Positions 31,997 through 44,500 of a DNA stretch of 64,000 bases are shown here, piece by piece (positions within the stretch are counted from its first letter, which is position 1; the number at the start of each line of letters is the position of its first letter). Origin of the DNA: Allodiplogaster sudhausi (taxonomy: Eukaryota; Nematoda; Chromadorea; Rhabditida; Diplogasteridae); NCBI GenBank assembly GCA_945643635.1, contig CALZFC010000020.1:4316501-4380500 (forward strand). The letters are read 5' to 3'. The notes below the pieces were generated by a model. That model did not search any database, was not told where the DNA came from, and was given only the letters and a program-made list of their open reading frames with translations. The position numbers were made by a program, and so were the translations under genes.

Positions 31997-33198
31997 TCAT
32001 AATTGTCCTTCCTCCTCTTCCTCATCCTCAGATTCGTCCGAATACGAAGGAGGCAAATCAGTTTCTCGTCCTCTTTCTCTATCAGCTTCCTCGTCCATTT
32101 TAGCGAGGTATTCGTTCTGTTTCGAGATAATCTTAAAATGACAATGAAACAGCTCGTGAAACAATCGCCAACAATTTGAACAACCTCGTCAGCGGTGCTA
32201 CACGCAGCGTACATATCGAGAAGCTCCTTGTTCATCGTAATAAACTGTGGTCCCCAGTTGAAGCGGGACATCAGCTTCTAAAAAAAAAGTGCGATTCCTT
32301 TCACAAACTGAGAAATATTCACAAAAACAAGCTTACCGTTGCTGCCTCTGGTTTTCCAATGATGTAAAGTCCAGCAGCAAGAGCTTCGGCGCAATTCAGA
32401 CGACACGGCCGACCGTAGTTGACAGTGTTGGCTGCGACGAGATACGGTAGGGTACGGTGTTCAGGGGAGCGCACCTTCAAATGTCACTACATTGAAAGAA
32501 TTCCTTCTCGGAAGTCAGAAAAGACAGCGAATAAATAAAAGGGGGTGATAGAGTGCAACCTTGTGAAGTGGTGTCTTATCTACTTGCTTCCACGAGCAGT
32601 CAACAACGCCAAGACCATTCTGAAGGATGAATTCAGTGTCGGCCGGAGACAGAGTAGACGATCGCTTCGGGGAGAGCACGACTCCTGGGAAGCGAGTTCC
32701 AAGGCGAATCTTAAGTCATTGTCGTCGTAAAAAAAATTACACCTGACATCGCAATTAAGGTCAACAGGATAGGCATACTTTTGCTGCAATGGTAGAACAT
32801 TGAACCTAACCTCTTGAATAAGTCCCTGCCTTAGAAGTCTCCTTCCAGAGCATCGTTTCGGGTCACACTGGTTGAAGTCGTACATTCCAAGGCGACATGG
32901 CATTTCAACATCTTCTGTTAACGACACAAATGAACAATGTGCGTAGATGAGAACCGGAAAGAGAAATAAGCTCACTTTCGTTCTCCTCAGACGCAGATGA
33001 TCCATCCTCGCTCTCCTCGCCACTCTTCTCTTCTTTCTCCTCTTCATCCTCGTCCTCTTCACTCTCCTCTCCTCTCCGTCTCTCTGCCTCTTCTTTAACT
33101 TGAACTTCTCTACTCGAGAATCGGACGTGGCGATCAGCTGGCCCAGCTTTCGATCCCTTTTTCCCCGGAGCACGCCCCCGTGCTCCCTTACCCTTCAT
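31997..33198 (-). CDS. TSR3: TSR3, 18S rRNA aminocarboxypropyltransferase
   Basis: TSR3 transfers the acp group from SAM to a hypermodified uridine of 18S rRNA in cytoplasmic pre-40S maturation. From ATG 33198: a basic start ([19 protein letters not shown]), a long acidic tract ([15 protein letters not shown]), then [20 protein letters not shown] and LLRQGLIQE. After an intron come [26 protein letters not shown], then [18 protein letters not shown] and [13 protein letters not shown], then [19 protein letters not shown]. It ends in the acidic tail [11 protein letters not shown]. All hallmark TSR3 motifs are present. It is the first gene of the TSR3-PRPK-TDP1 row; two rRNA/tRNA modification genes side by side fit a translation-related operon. 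Confidence 0.93.
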
Positions 33199-33249
33199 TT
33201 TCACTGTTTCTAAAACAACTACAACAGACAGCCTTTTAACGTTCACAGA

Positions 33250-34190
33250 GAATTAAAAACAACCATAAAAAGCGAACGAATCCGCAGGCTCGGCGAGTAA
33301 TTTTTTTTAAATCCCAATCCCATCCACAACTGCGTTATAGATTCGGAGACGACTACGGTATGCCGGAGTGTCACATGTTGGTTCAACATATTGATAGCAA
33401 AAGTACCGTAAACTCACCGTTGTCTAGGCGTATTTTACAATCGTATTTTTTCCTTGTTTTACTAGTCTTATAGCTTTCCAGCTTCTTTAAAAAAATATCT
33501 ACAAGCGAAAACATACTACCGTGCTCGCAATTCAACTACAAGTGGTTAGAAATCCGCGATGCAACGCAAGCAATGTTATTAAATAATCAATTTAACAGGA
33601 TTAAATTAATTATATATAAACACGGATGTCCGAAAATCTGAACGATCCACAAAGAATACGACAATATCCGGCTAAGGGTCGGCGGGTAGAAAAAAAAGAT
33701 CATGAATGTAAAGCATGTTTTACTAGGTTGACGGAATTCTATGCTGGTTGTAAATGAACAAAGAAACCAAGGCAATTTGGTGAGGCACACAAATTGCATG
33801 ACTAGACTGTATTACTTTGGAAAAGAATAAGGGAATCAAATAACTGAAAGAAGCGCGCGCAGTTCAACCGGTTTTTGGGCCCAAAATGAAACTTTACAAC
33901 GGAAACGGTAAAAATGGAATGACAAGTCTATCTTCAGAGCATGAAATGCGGAAAGAAATCATGGAATCAGCATGTATTTCGATAGAATCTAAATCACAGG
34001 ACTGCCCAAGGGCGGCTAGGTAGGTTTCCATTCGATCTGAACGAATCCATACAGGAAAGGCACATTATGAGCAGCATTACCACTTGCAAAGATGTGATAA
34101 CAAGAGCTTATGCAAAGCAATCATCATTTACGGCTGTTATTCTAACCATATCTTATAATTATTACGGTAAAACCTGATGAAGCTAATTAG
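33250..34190. other. intergenic region, F-box/WD40 / TSR3
   Basis: About 0.95 kb of AT-rich DNA lies upstream of the TSR3 row and downstream of the F-box/WD40 gene. I see no exon. It is the likely promoter region of the TSR3-PRPK-TDP1 cluster. Confidence 0.5.
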
Positions 34191-34192
34191 CC

Positions 34193-36823
34193 GTGAAATC
34201 CCAGACTTTGACAGTCTTGTCAAATGAACCGGAGACAATTCTGAGATCGCTGAATTGGACACAAGTCACCCCGTCGTTGTGATCACGAAGAGTGCAGAGT
34301 CGCTCGCCCGTCTCCAGATTCCACACTTTGATCGTCCGGTCGTCGGCAGATGAAACTATCCTCCAGGAGTCGGCCTATGACGGAAAGAAACAAGTTAAAA
34401 CATTCACCGGGGGAAAAAAATTCATACTTCGAAAAACAAGTTCATAACTCAGTATATGACTTCTCCTCTTTGTTGCTGGCTCAGTTTATGTTTCCTTCTC
34501 TCTTCTCTTCTTATTCATGCTCCAGACCTCTTCTCCTTCACTACCTGTAGACATCTGACAACGCCAGTGTGTCCCTCTGCCATCCTCCAGTCGATAGTCC
34601 GGAGGAGTCTGCCGGCGCGGAGATCCCACATCTTGATCATCCTGTCCAGACTGCCGCTCACTATGCGATGGTCATCCATACGGACGCAGGTCACCTTCAA
34701 GAGATATCCAACTTATATCATTCAAAGATTTGCAAAAGGAAATGAGCAGCCAGAAGTGATAAAGAACTAATCTTCTAAAAGAAAAGATAAATAACTCCAC
34801 GAGAGACTCACCGCACTGTCGTGCGCACAGTGAATGGACATGCCGCTGTTCCTGGCCCGTGTGTCCCACAACTTGATGCATTTGTCACTTGAGCCAGACA
34901 CAATCCGATGTTCTTCTTCGTTGTACTGCTCGCAAAGGACGCTGTCGCTGTGGCCACTGAATTCAAAACAGCTCCTTTGCTAATCGCTTTCGCAAGCGCC
35001 CACCACCAAAAACATGGGTAGTACACGCCATTTGCATTAAAATATGCAGAAATCGGGTGTTTTCGAGTGTTTTCATACAATTTTAATAGAATGAATATTA
35101 ATCATCACTTGTGAGCATCTCTCACCGATCCTACATCACGTCCCAAATATAACATGCACATACACCAGAGTAGATGCGCAGTCGCCAGTCTCCATGGACC
35201 ACAACTTGAGTGTGCTGTCATAGCTTCCACTGATCAAATACTCCTTCGCCATCTGCAACCGAGTAAGGATGATGGAAATCCCAATCTCTTAAGGAGTACC
35301 TCGAGACATCTGACGTAGTTTGTGTGGCCACTAAGGGTGCGGCGGCACGCAATGGATGACCACTGCTTGTTCATCTCCATGTCCCAGACCTCAACAAAAA
35401 TATTCCTATGCAATTCTGGAATTGATATACAATCCTCTCGTATCCATACATATTTACTTCTATTAGTGCTCAGTGGAATAAAGACCTTGATATTGAAGTC
35501 GTTTCCTCCAGACGCAAGTCGATTCCCTTGAAGATGGAGACAACGAACGGTGCTTGAGTGGCCGAGAAGAGTGTGTCCTCCGAGGCCCGCGCCGTCGCTC
35601 TCTCTCAGGTCCCAGAATCGAATCGTCGTGTCTGTGCTGCCTTAAACCACACTAGTCTCCGCCAAAGTCACAGAAAACCGTGGCAAGTGACAAAAGACTT
35701 AAACATGGGAAAAAAACGATATTCTGAAGAAAAAAAAAATTGACAAACCCGACACAACTCGATCTCCATCAAATTGCACACAAACAACTCCTTGGGTGTG
35801 TCCATAGAGAGTGCGAACTGAGCATCTGAGAAGGCTGTTTGTAGTAATGTAATCATTGAGAGGGACACAGTAAAAGCTAAAGTAAAGGTCACTGAATAGT
35901 TGAAGGAAAACTTCGGTATGCTGACCTCCCGGAATGCCAGTTGCTCCAAAGGCGATAACGCTCAGCGAAGGCTTCCTTCCATCGGACACTGCCACCCGAG
36001 GTGAACTTGGCGAGTTGAAGCCGCTCCGCTTCTCGGTTGCACATTCGGTAGTCGCGCGAGAGATGGCAGAGGGACTTCCAGATGCACGGCTCGCCGCAGT
36101 GACGGCGCCAGACTCGAGACACTCGCATGCTCTTGCAGAGGGAAACTCAATCCAGCAACATTAAGAAGGCAGGTCTCAAGGTATATGAACGGAGAGATTC
36201 ATCGTAAATATCTACTAATCACGTTGCAATAAACTGTTCCGTGGAGACAAAATCCGACACTTCCCAAACACAACCATGACATGTTGTGAATACTGCGACG
36301 CGGGGACATTACCGAAAGACCAAACTGTCACAAAGTCTCACTTGGATCCAGGAATCGCAAGATCTTGAGGACGATTGGATGAGGAAGGACAGCGAAGGGG
36401 TCACCGCATCGGTCGAAGAGAATAGAAGACTGAGCAATGCGCAGCTCGCTTATCAAGGATGCGATGTACTCGAGACTCGACAACTCGCATTGTTTCTAGA
36501 CAAATTAGAATATCAAGACATGGCGGAAAGGCTAGGAAATGAACTCATACCAGCAATTCCTCGATGAGTACTCGGCGTTCTTCTTCACTTGAGTCGCTGA
36601 GCAGAGAACGAAAGATCTGTGGAGAAAATGAAGAGGCTATACTTTTTTCGTTCAATCATAAATAACAATGATATACCTTGATTTTCTCTGATGGGTTATT
36701 GTTCCTAGCTTTGGCTCCATGACTGCCGGTTCCATTCCGCGTTAGAATCGAGGACGAAGTGCCGGACATGGAAGACAAAGAAGAGAACTGCCCGTCACCA
36801 TTGGAAGCCATGTGATTTGGCAT
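34193..36823 (-). CDS. F-box/WD40-repeat protein, SCF substrate receptor
   Basis: This is likely a substrate-recognition subunit of an SCF ubiquitin ligase. The start MPNHMASNGDGQFSS (36823) leads to a Ser/Asn-rich N-terminus. An F-box follows: DPFAVLPHPIVLKILRFLDP (about 36.35 kb), continued after an intron by MRVSRVWRRHCGEPCIWKSL (about 36.13 kb). Seven WD repeats come next, among them YGHTQGVVCVQFDGDRVVSG, LGHSSTVRCLHLQGNRLASG, LSGHTNYVRCLEMAKEYLIS, HRIVSGSSDKCIKLWDTRA, MDDHRIVSGSLDRMIKMWDL, IVSSADDRTIKVWNL and, at the end, IVSGSFDKTVKVWDF. Architecture is that of FBXW proteins. I cannot assign it firmly to FBXW7/sel-10, beta-TrCP/lin-23 or another member. Confidence 0.85.
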
Positions 36824-37355
36824 TCTGAAAAAAATTATTGCTTTTCCCCCGTGATTAATCAAGTAGATCTTGCAAATAGAAGCTACCAGAAAATAAACCG
36901 AACATAGAAGAACCAATTATAAAAAACAGCGACGAAATAGATCGCGCGAATCTTAGATTATTAGTTCGCCGACAATAGGCACGTGAATTAGGCAAATGAT
37001 CAGTGTGGTGTATAAATTCAAAGAAAATGGACTAGATTTGAAAATTAGCACTTTGGTTACTATCGCACCACCCGATCTTCATGATCTGATTTTTGAACTC
37101 GCAGTCATGCCGGCTCAGTGACATCACGAGCTGTGTCATATGGGGTTGCGGTTGTCACTCTCTCTGGGTGTACAACGTGACTGGGACTGAAAAGAACTCT
37201 CCGCCCTCGCTCCTGCACTTTCCTTCCTCCCCACGTGGGCCAATCTTTCCGCTGTGTCACCTCAGTGAAAGGGAAAATGCAACATTGTCGTGTTCGCGTT
37301 CATTCTGACTTCCATGAGTCCTTGGCCACGGTAACTTGCATCTTTCCTTATTCAG
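36824..37355. promoter_or_regulatory. divergent promoter region, F-box/WD40 and PNPLA8
   Basis: A 532-bp head-to-head spacer separates two divergently transcribed starts (36823 minus, 37356 plus). TTATTCAG directly abuts the PNPLA8 ATG, so that mRNA begins at a splice acceptor, either a 5'-UTR intron or, in a nematode, a trans-splice site. Confidence 0.45.
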
Positions 37356-39996
37356 ATGCAGCCTTCGTGCTCGTGTCTCCTCTCTCAACTGACGAGGCCT
37401 CCCGTTGCTGCGAGAGTTGCTTTCTTTCAAACCACGCCATCTCCTCGCATTCCGTCTAACGTCCAACACCCCGGCTATCTCGGCTATCTCTCTGGGGCGG
37501 TCTCCTCGATCTGGGCAAAGGGCTTGCCATGGACCACGAGTTCGGTAGATGCTCCAGCGGCTCCCACTATCAAAGGGTTTGTCGCTCTGTTCTAACCGAA
37601 TATTGATTACTGTATCGTCGTCTGCAGATCTCGTTCGATTCCGCTGAAGATATCGAGAAGAGAAGTGACAGACAGAACACTGACACTGGTGAATCGTCTG
37701 CTGAAAGCCGAGTCGACGAGTTCCCGCCTTCTCCGAATCAGCGATCTCTCCGGCCATCTCGTTGCCTTTCCTCCTGCACGGCTGTGTGCTGTTCAGGTGC
37801 TTCCTATTCGGTTTGGTTTCTAGCTTTCTCTTCATAATATGCAACTACGTACGTTTTCTCTGAAGCTCTCTTCTTTTTGCCGATCAAATTATGCAAAAGA
37901 ATGCTTTCGGGTAATTTCTACGGACAACCATATAAGATATTCTTCCAAATACTCGTATTCTTTTTCTTCATCTACCTCCTCATCTTGATGTGACCACGGA
38001 GAGTTAGCCCAGTACATTTGGGGATGTTAGCCAGCCGTGGCGCGTTGCCAAAATTAGCAGAAAAGTCTTACAGTAGGAAAATATGATAGTATCTCATGCT
38101 TGTATTAAGGGGAATCGTGTTGAGAGCCAAAATATTTAAAATTTTGTTAAGAGAAATTTCTGTTTGGTGCTACAGTAAATTTCTAAGTGAGATTCCCGAA
38201 TGAGGCATACTGTAACACCAAAAAGTTTTCCAAAGGTCGTCTTGACTCCCCGTGGTGACAGGAGCCCCGTTTGATTGCGTATCTTCTGGAAGTGGAGAGA
38301 GAGTGCGCCGAGGCAGCAGTCCGTGCAGAGGCCCGTCTCTGTCTCACTCTCTGCGGCTACATCCCTCCTCCGAAGGGCGCCGGCATCAACCTGCTCACCA
38401 TCGATGGCGGCGGCACTCGAGGCATGATGGGACTCGAGATTCTCGATGCCATTGAGAAGGCCACCGGAGGGAAGAAGGTGGGCCGTGTTGTAGTGATTGT
38501 TTTCTCAAACTTGGATTCTCACCAGGTACATGAACTGTTCGACCACATCGTTGGAGTGAGCACGGGCGCCATCATCGCGGTCTTGCTCGGAGTACAAAAG
38601 AGATCGGTCGAGGATGCGCGCGCGGTCTACATGGACATCTCCAGGAAACTCTTCAGTCAGAACAGACTCGCCGGTGTCTCCGGCCTCTTTCTCCAGCACT
38701 CTTACTACAACACTAAGAAATGGATCGAGATTCTCAAGGAGGTCACAACTCGTTCCCTTTTTATTTATCGAATTGATCGGTCTTTTGAAACTCTTTTCGT
38801 ATTTATATTAGCAGCATTACTTCTGTAAAACGTGAAATGTACGCATTTTTATCATATCGACTGCAGTTGCTTGGCGAGTCTACGATGGCAGATTCAGCCA
38901 AGGACCCTTCCGTGCCCCGACTCAGCCTCATTTCTTCCATTGTTAATCTGCCAACTCTCGAGCCTTTCATCTTCCGTAATTACGAGACACCAGCAGGCCA
39001 TGACTCGCATTACAGAGGTAGCACGGAGTATACCGTTTGGAAGGCTATTCAGGTAACTCGCTTTTGTCAGCTATTAAGCTATTCTAGTTCTAGAAGTCAC
39101 ATAGAATCCCTTGGAACCGTATTAAAAAAAGTTTGTGTTGAGGCATCAGCCGCTGCTCCGGGATACTTTGAAGAAGTGGTTCTCGAGAAAGGAGTTCTTT
39201 TACAAGACGGAGGCGTTCTTGCCAACAACCCAACTGCTCTTGGAGTGCACGAGGCGAGGAGTCTCTGGCCGGACGAGCCGATCTCTTGTCTCGTCTCGGT
39301 TGGCAATGGCCGAACTGTTAGTTCTTTTCTTATTGATTCGTTGTTTTAAGGATGTTTTTTTTTAAGGAATGCGACCTCGAGCCGACTCCGCTCTACGAAG
39401 CGAGTCGTACACATCACAAACTACTCAAGATCATCGACAGCGCCACCGACACGGAAGTGAGTTGAGCCGATCTTATCTGATCTTATCTTCACAGCACACA
39501 CATTTGTGCACCTGTTCTTGCCTGGATTGCCCTTTTGGAACTACAATTAGTAATGTCAGTAATTATCATTAACATGTTATCACCCTCCTCCAACAGGCTG
39601 TCCACATTGCGATGCACGACTTGTTGAACGAGAAGGTTTACTTTCGCTTGAATCCCTACATGAGTCATCCTTATGGCCTGGATGAAATCGACCCATCAAG
39701 GTGACGGTTTTCTCATCTTCAATAGAGCTCCCTTTCTGCCGGAAGAATTATAACGTTTCTCTTGTATCACATACAGTTCTTTCTTGTTACATTTAATAAC
39801 ATTTTAACTCCATCGAATTAGTGATTTATTAAGGCTAGATCAGATGCACGCGGATGCTAAGCTGTACGTGAGGAGAAACAAGGGAAAGCTTGACCTGGCA
39901 GCAGCTCAATTGACCAAGTCTCCCAGTGTTTCTCAGAGAGTTGTACGATCCTACAACGAAATGCGACATCGAAATGGCTGGTACGCTCCTCCGTAA
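37356..39996 (+). CDS. PNPLA8: PNPLA8-like calcium-independent phospholipase A2 (patatin)
   Basis: This is a mitochondrial/peroxisomal-type iPLA2-gamma that hydrolyses phospholipid acyl chains. Exon 1 (37356-about 37578) encodes a Ser/Arg-rich, targeting-like start. Exon 2 (about 37628-37795) gives SIPLKISRREVTDRTLTLVN and ISDLSGHLVAFPPARL, the helical region typical of iPLA2-gamma. 38262-38476 carries the oxyanion loop LLTIDGGGTRGMMGLEIL. About 38527-38745 carries the nucleophile elbow GVSTG and VFSQN-like KLFSQN. About 38866-39052 carries FIFRNYETPAGHDSHYRGS. About 39137-39315 carries the catalytic DGG in LLQDGGVLANNPTAL. The end is NEMRHRNGWYAPP. The catalytic Ser-Asp pair is intact. CPT2 follows in the same direction 1.5 kb on, and a broken inverted copy of both genes lies at 16.8-18.4 kb. 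Confidence 0.92.
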
Positions 39997-40511
39997 CCCA
40001 CATAACATTGTTATACGAACAGCCCGTTTTGTCTTTCTGCCCCTTAGCTTGCCAAATTTAAATAGCTACTCGCTTTATATCGTATACATACCAGTGCCAC
40101 CTCAGTCAGCCTTTCTCGAACGAGTAACCTGTAGTATTGTACTTGATGTATGACATCTATCTGTGTATTATTTCAGAGTTAATTTGATAACGAAAACTGT
40201 ATAAAGCACATCAGTGGACAGCAGTTTATTGGCATCATAACTAAATGGAATAGCTAGTGTTGAGAATAGTGCATTTGACTCACTTATTGATCATAGATTC
40301 TAAAAGGGTGAGGATGAAAGTATGCCGTTGCACAATAACCGTGTAAGAGTTGAAAAACACTGTGAACTCTGGATGGCCGAAATTGGTGAGACTGCTGTAC
40401 TGTAAGAAATAGTAATATTCTAATTGAAGGTCGCGGTACTTATGTAGTCTGTCGAAGCAATGTCCAGAGGGTTGTGTAGTTTGTTGCCTCGCAGAGACAC
40501 GAAGTTGGTAT

Positions 40512-41310
40512 CGCTGACAAGGGAAGTCTTTCGACGGGGTGTGGCAAACCATAACAATTTATACATCATTCGAAAGCTCTCAACGAGCTGATAACGTATT
40601 TGATGTTTATAGCTGCAGAAGAGATTCTTTTTCGCCGAAATTGCAGGAAAAATACCCTAAAATTAACATTTGCACGATATGTGATAGCTTTATGGACTCT
40701 AAAACTAATGTTTACGTAACAGTAGGCCATATAATAATTAATAACTTCATTTCTGATGACTTTTGGGAAAAAAAATCTTTTAGGCCATTTTTCACCAAAG
40801 GGGTCCCCCTTTGGTGAAAAATGGACTGTTTTGTATGGAGAAAAATAAATTTTTTCTTAAGAGATTTTTGAGTTTTAAGCCACTAATTACTCTTTTTCAA
40901 GCCGTTTTTAACATGAAAAATTATAGTTCACATATTAAATCACGCTGTAAAATTTTCATATTCTCAAAAAGTCCATCTATCTCAAAAACTTCCATGTTTT
41001 TGCCTTAAACAACTGCGGATGTATTATTTCTATTTGAATCTTGTTTCTCTGTAAGAGCAAGTCGCTTACATTCCGCATAAAAAAATCCCGTTCGATTTCT
41101 TAACTTTTGCGGCTGCAGGCGCCTGGTCTGGAAGGGGACTCTACAAGCCAGGGCCCTTCCAGACCCAGGTACGCCTGTGCTTCGGTTTTTCTAGCGCTCT
41201 CTTCTGCAGCTATAAACATCAAATACGTTATCAGCTCGTTGAGAGCTTTCGAATGATGTATAATATGTTGTGTTTTGCCACACCCCGCCGAAAGACTTCC
41301 CTTGTGAGCG
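40512..41310. mobile_element. foldback/MITE-like element between PNPLA8 and CPT2
   Basis: Arms of about 113 bp (40512-40624 and 41203-41310) are inverted copies. They start near GACAAGGGAAGTCTTTCG and include CATTCGAAAGCTCTCAACGA and gatgtttatagctgcagaag. The interior is AT-rich and holds a perfect small palindrome (around 40790-40822, ccaaagggg/ccccctttgg) and a pre-miRNA-sized hairpin at 41116-41177. No transposase frame. Target duplications are not obvious. Confidence 0.75.
41116..41177. ncRNA. 62-nt hairpin, miRNA-precursor-like
   Basis: The arms CAGGCGCCTGGTCTGGAAGG and CCTTCCAGACCCAGGTACGC (plus CTG) pair along about 24 bp with one or two mismatches around a loop of about 16-18 nt. The size resembles a nematode pre-miRNA, but it sits in a foldback element and could be only a secondary palindrome. 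It precedes CPT2 by 330 bp. Confidence 0.25.
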
Positions 41311-41504
41311 TTGATTTCGAACGTTTTTCTATTCGGCTGATTTTTTAGTTGCGCGTGCAATGCATTCGCTTGATTGGTTCTGAAGATTGTTCGTTGGAGT
41401 GTGCTCTAGCTTGGCCTTTTTATGCCAAGAGTACCAAATACCAGTTCTGTCTTTTATGATTGCTGTTGGAGTTTGCTCATATTATACTCATTCATCCTTT
41501 GAGA

Positions 41505-44500
41505 ATGTTGTCGCGTGCCCAGCCAGCGACTCGTGTCATCGGCGCTTTTCAACAGGCCCCGCTGAGGCAGTATGTTCTTGTATAATCTTTTTCATCCTGT
41601 TCCAGATATCTTGATGGTTTTTTTTACCATATCTTTTCAGCAAGCATTCTCTAGCGGGTGACGACTACCAATTCCTGCACAAGAGCGAGATCCCCTCGTA
41701 TCACTTCCAGAAGAGCCTTCGTCGACTGCCCATCCCCAAGCTTCCCGACTCCTGCAATGTTGGTGCTTTCATCTGGCGTTCTTGGTGTTGCTGAAGTTGT
41801 GAAGTCACATTTCTTTAGAGATATCTGGCCGCAGCGAAAGTCGTGCTCTCTCCGGAGCAGTTCAGCCAGGCGGAACGTCTAGTTCGTGACTTTGAGAAGA
41901 CTGAGGGACCAGGTGGGTCTTGTCGCTATTTATTTTATCTTTTATTTTCTTATTCTCGGTGCTTTAATCACTATTTTTATTTTCTTAATAAGCTGATTGG
42001 TTTGATTGCATTTGCAGTGCTCCAAGCTGCGCTGCTCGATTATGACAAGGCTCACAAGAGCACGTCTTATATCTCTGAGACATGGTTCGACATCTATCTC
42101 AGAGCGCGTGTCCCTCTTCCAGTCAATTACAATCCCTTTCTCATGTACGCTCCCGACCCGAACTCCAAGTACAATAATCAGGTTGATTCTCAAGCATTTC
42201 GTTTCTATATATGAACTGAGTTATTGTGAGTTTAGCTGGCTCGCGCCACCAATCTTGTCATCTCCTTCGCGCGTATAAAACGAGCTCTCGATGCTGAAGT
42301 TATCGCGCCCGAAGTCTTTCATCTGAATCCGGAGAAATCGGACACCCAGCTCTTTAGGAATGTTTGCAGGTTCGTTCTCTTTACAGTGATTTTCATAAGC
42401 TTCTTTATTGTCTGGAATGTCATTGCCATCAATCGATGATGTATGCCTTCGTAGACGTACTAAACATGCTTTCTCAAGTTTACTTTGATTCCTCTTGTTG
42501 CCTAAATACTTTAAAGAAGCGTAATATTTTGAAAGTATCATATTGCAAATGTAGAATTGCTTCAAAATTATATGAAAATACAATAAATCCTCCTGTACTG
42601 CGTAATCATGTTCACCTCACATTCATTTGATGCAGTTCATCGAACAGAGGTTTTTTAGGCTTCTTCCTCCAAGTCTTTCGTGGTTTGGCGCTGTTGCTTT
42701 CAAGGCCTTCCCTCTGGATATGAGCCAGTACAAGTGCGTATAGATGTTTCTTTTTTATTTCTTATCCTGTTTCCGTTTATCATCTATTCACCTAGCCCTT
42801 TTTAATTTTTTTTCTCTCTCACTTATCTATTTCATTATTTTCCTAGGTCACTGTTCAATGGAACTCGCATCCCCAAGAGGGAAAAGGATGTTCTTTACTA
42901 CGATCCTACACAGAAGCACTTTGTTGCTATGCACAAGGGGCGTTTCTTCGCGGTCCGCTTATTCGATGACAACGGTACTTTGTTATTCAATTCATTTCTT
43001 AAGTCAATATTAAAACTTCAATTTGTGCTTTAGAATTTGGTACTATTTCGGTATTCCTGCCCCAAGACCCCAAATTTTTTCATAAAATTTTTTCTTCTGA
43101 AACTTGCCCCAGAGGGGCTATTTGATGCGAGGAAACCGAATCTGAAGTCCGTTTTGACGAATTCCGCCGATTTCGAAAGTTACGGTAGGTTTACGGTATA
43201 TGACGAATGTCATCCAAATTGCCTAGAAACCTCTTCTAGGGGGTTATTTGATGCGAGAAAGTCGAATATGAGGTTCGCTCTGCTTGATTTAGTCATTTTC
43301 GAAAGTTACGGTATGTGTACTGTAGCATGCTTGAGGGAGACTGAATTTTTAATGGGCCATTAACAACAGATTTGCAAGTAACAATTAAGTGATTGAGAAA
43401 AAACAACAAAACCACTCCTAGCAAGGATAGAGCTCGGCAATCTGATCCCAGAGATTGAATAATACCTCACAAGGGCTGCCAAATTGCTTGCGCCAGAGGA
43501 AGTCCGCCAGGTAGTACATCCTCGAATATCAATCACCGTGCCATATCTCTCGGGCATGGCACTGTACACTTCCCGTAACTTTCGAAAATGACTAAATCAA
43601 GCAGAGCGAACCTCATATTCGACTTTCTCGCATCAAATAACCCCCTAGAAGAGGTTTCTAGCCAATTTAGACGACATTCGTCATATACGGTAAACCTACC
43701 GTAATTTTCGAAATCGGCGGAATCCGTCAAAACGGACTTCAGATTCGGTTTTCTCGCATCAAATAGCCCCTCTGGGGCAAGTTTCAGAAGAAAATTTTTT
43801 TGAAAAAATTTGGGGTCTTGGTCCAGGAATACCGACACCAAGAATTTTATCGATTTGAAAAAGTGAAGTTGCAAATAGTATTGCAGATAAAATACTGCCG
43901 GCGGAGCAGGTGCAAGCTTCGATTGACTGGGTCCTTCAGCAGCCCCCTCTGTCGGGAGGAGCTGAAGAAGCTGTCGGTTCTCTCACTTCCCTCGAGAGAA
44001 ATGCATGGGCCGATCTGAGGAAGCAGCTCGAGGACGAAGGGAATTCTGGCTCTCTCAGGTCTTTTATTTTCTTTCTCCTTCGAGCATTCCGTTTATATCT
44101 TGTTTTTCATTGATTATTTAAATTTTAGATCGGAATATTCGTGAGCTTCTTATACTAATGTTCTGTAAAATGTTATAATGTTAAATCTTTGTGTGATCAG
44201 GAAGATTGATTTGTGTGATCAGGAAGATTGACGGTGCTCTCTTCGCTCTGTGCTTGGATGATCTCAAGACAGAAGACCATACAAGGTTCGTTTGTCTTCG
44301 GGTTTCTTTCTTGACTCTACTTTCTTTGTGTTCCAGTTTCTAGTTCAAACGCAAATACTGGGTTGATGCTTTTGTTATCCATGATATTCTATTGAGATAC
44401 TGTAATGTGAGCACTTCAGATTGACTCAGAGCCTTCTCGTTGGAGATGATGCATCGAATCGGTGGTTTGACAAGTGCTTCCAGCTGATTGTTGATGGTGA

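Noticed and set aside
37257..37844. 195-codon minus-strand frame rich in Arg
   Set aside because: It is antisense to the first two PNPLA8 exons, which carry the conserved sequence.
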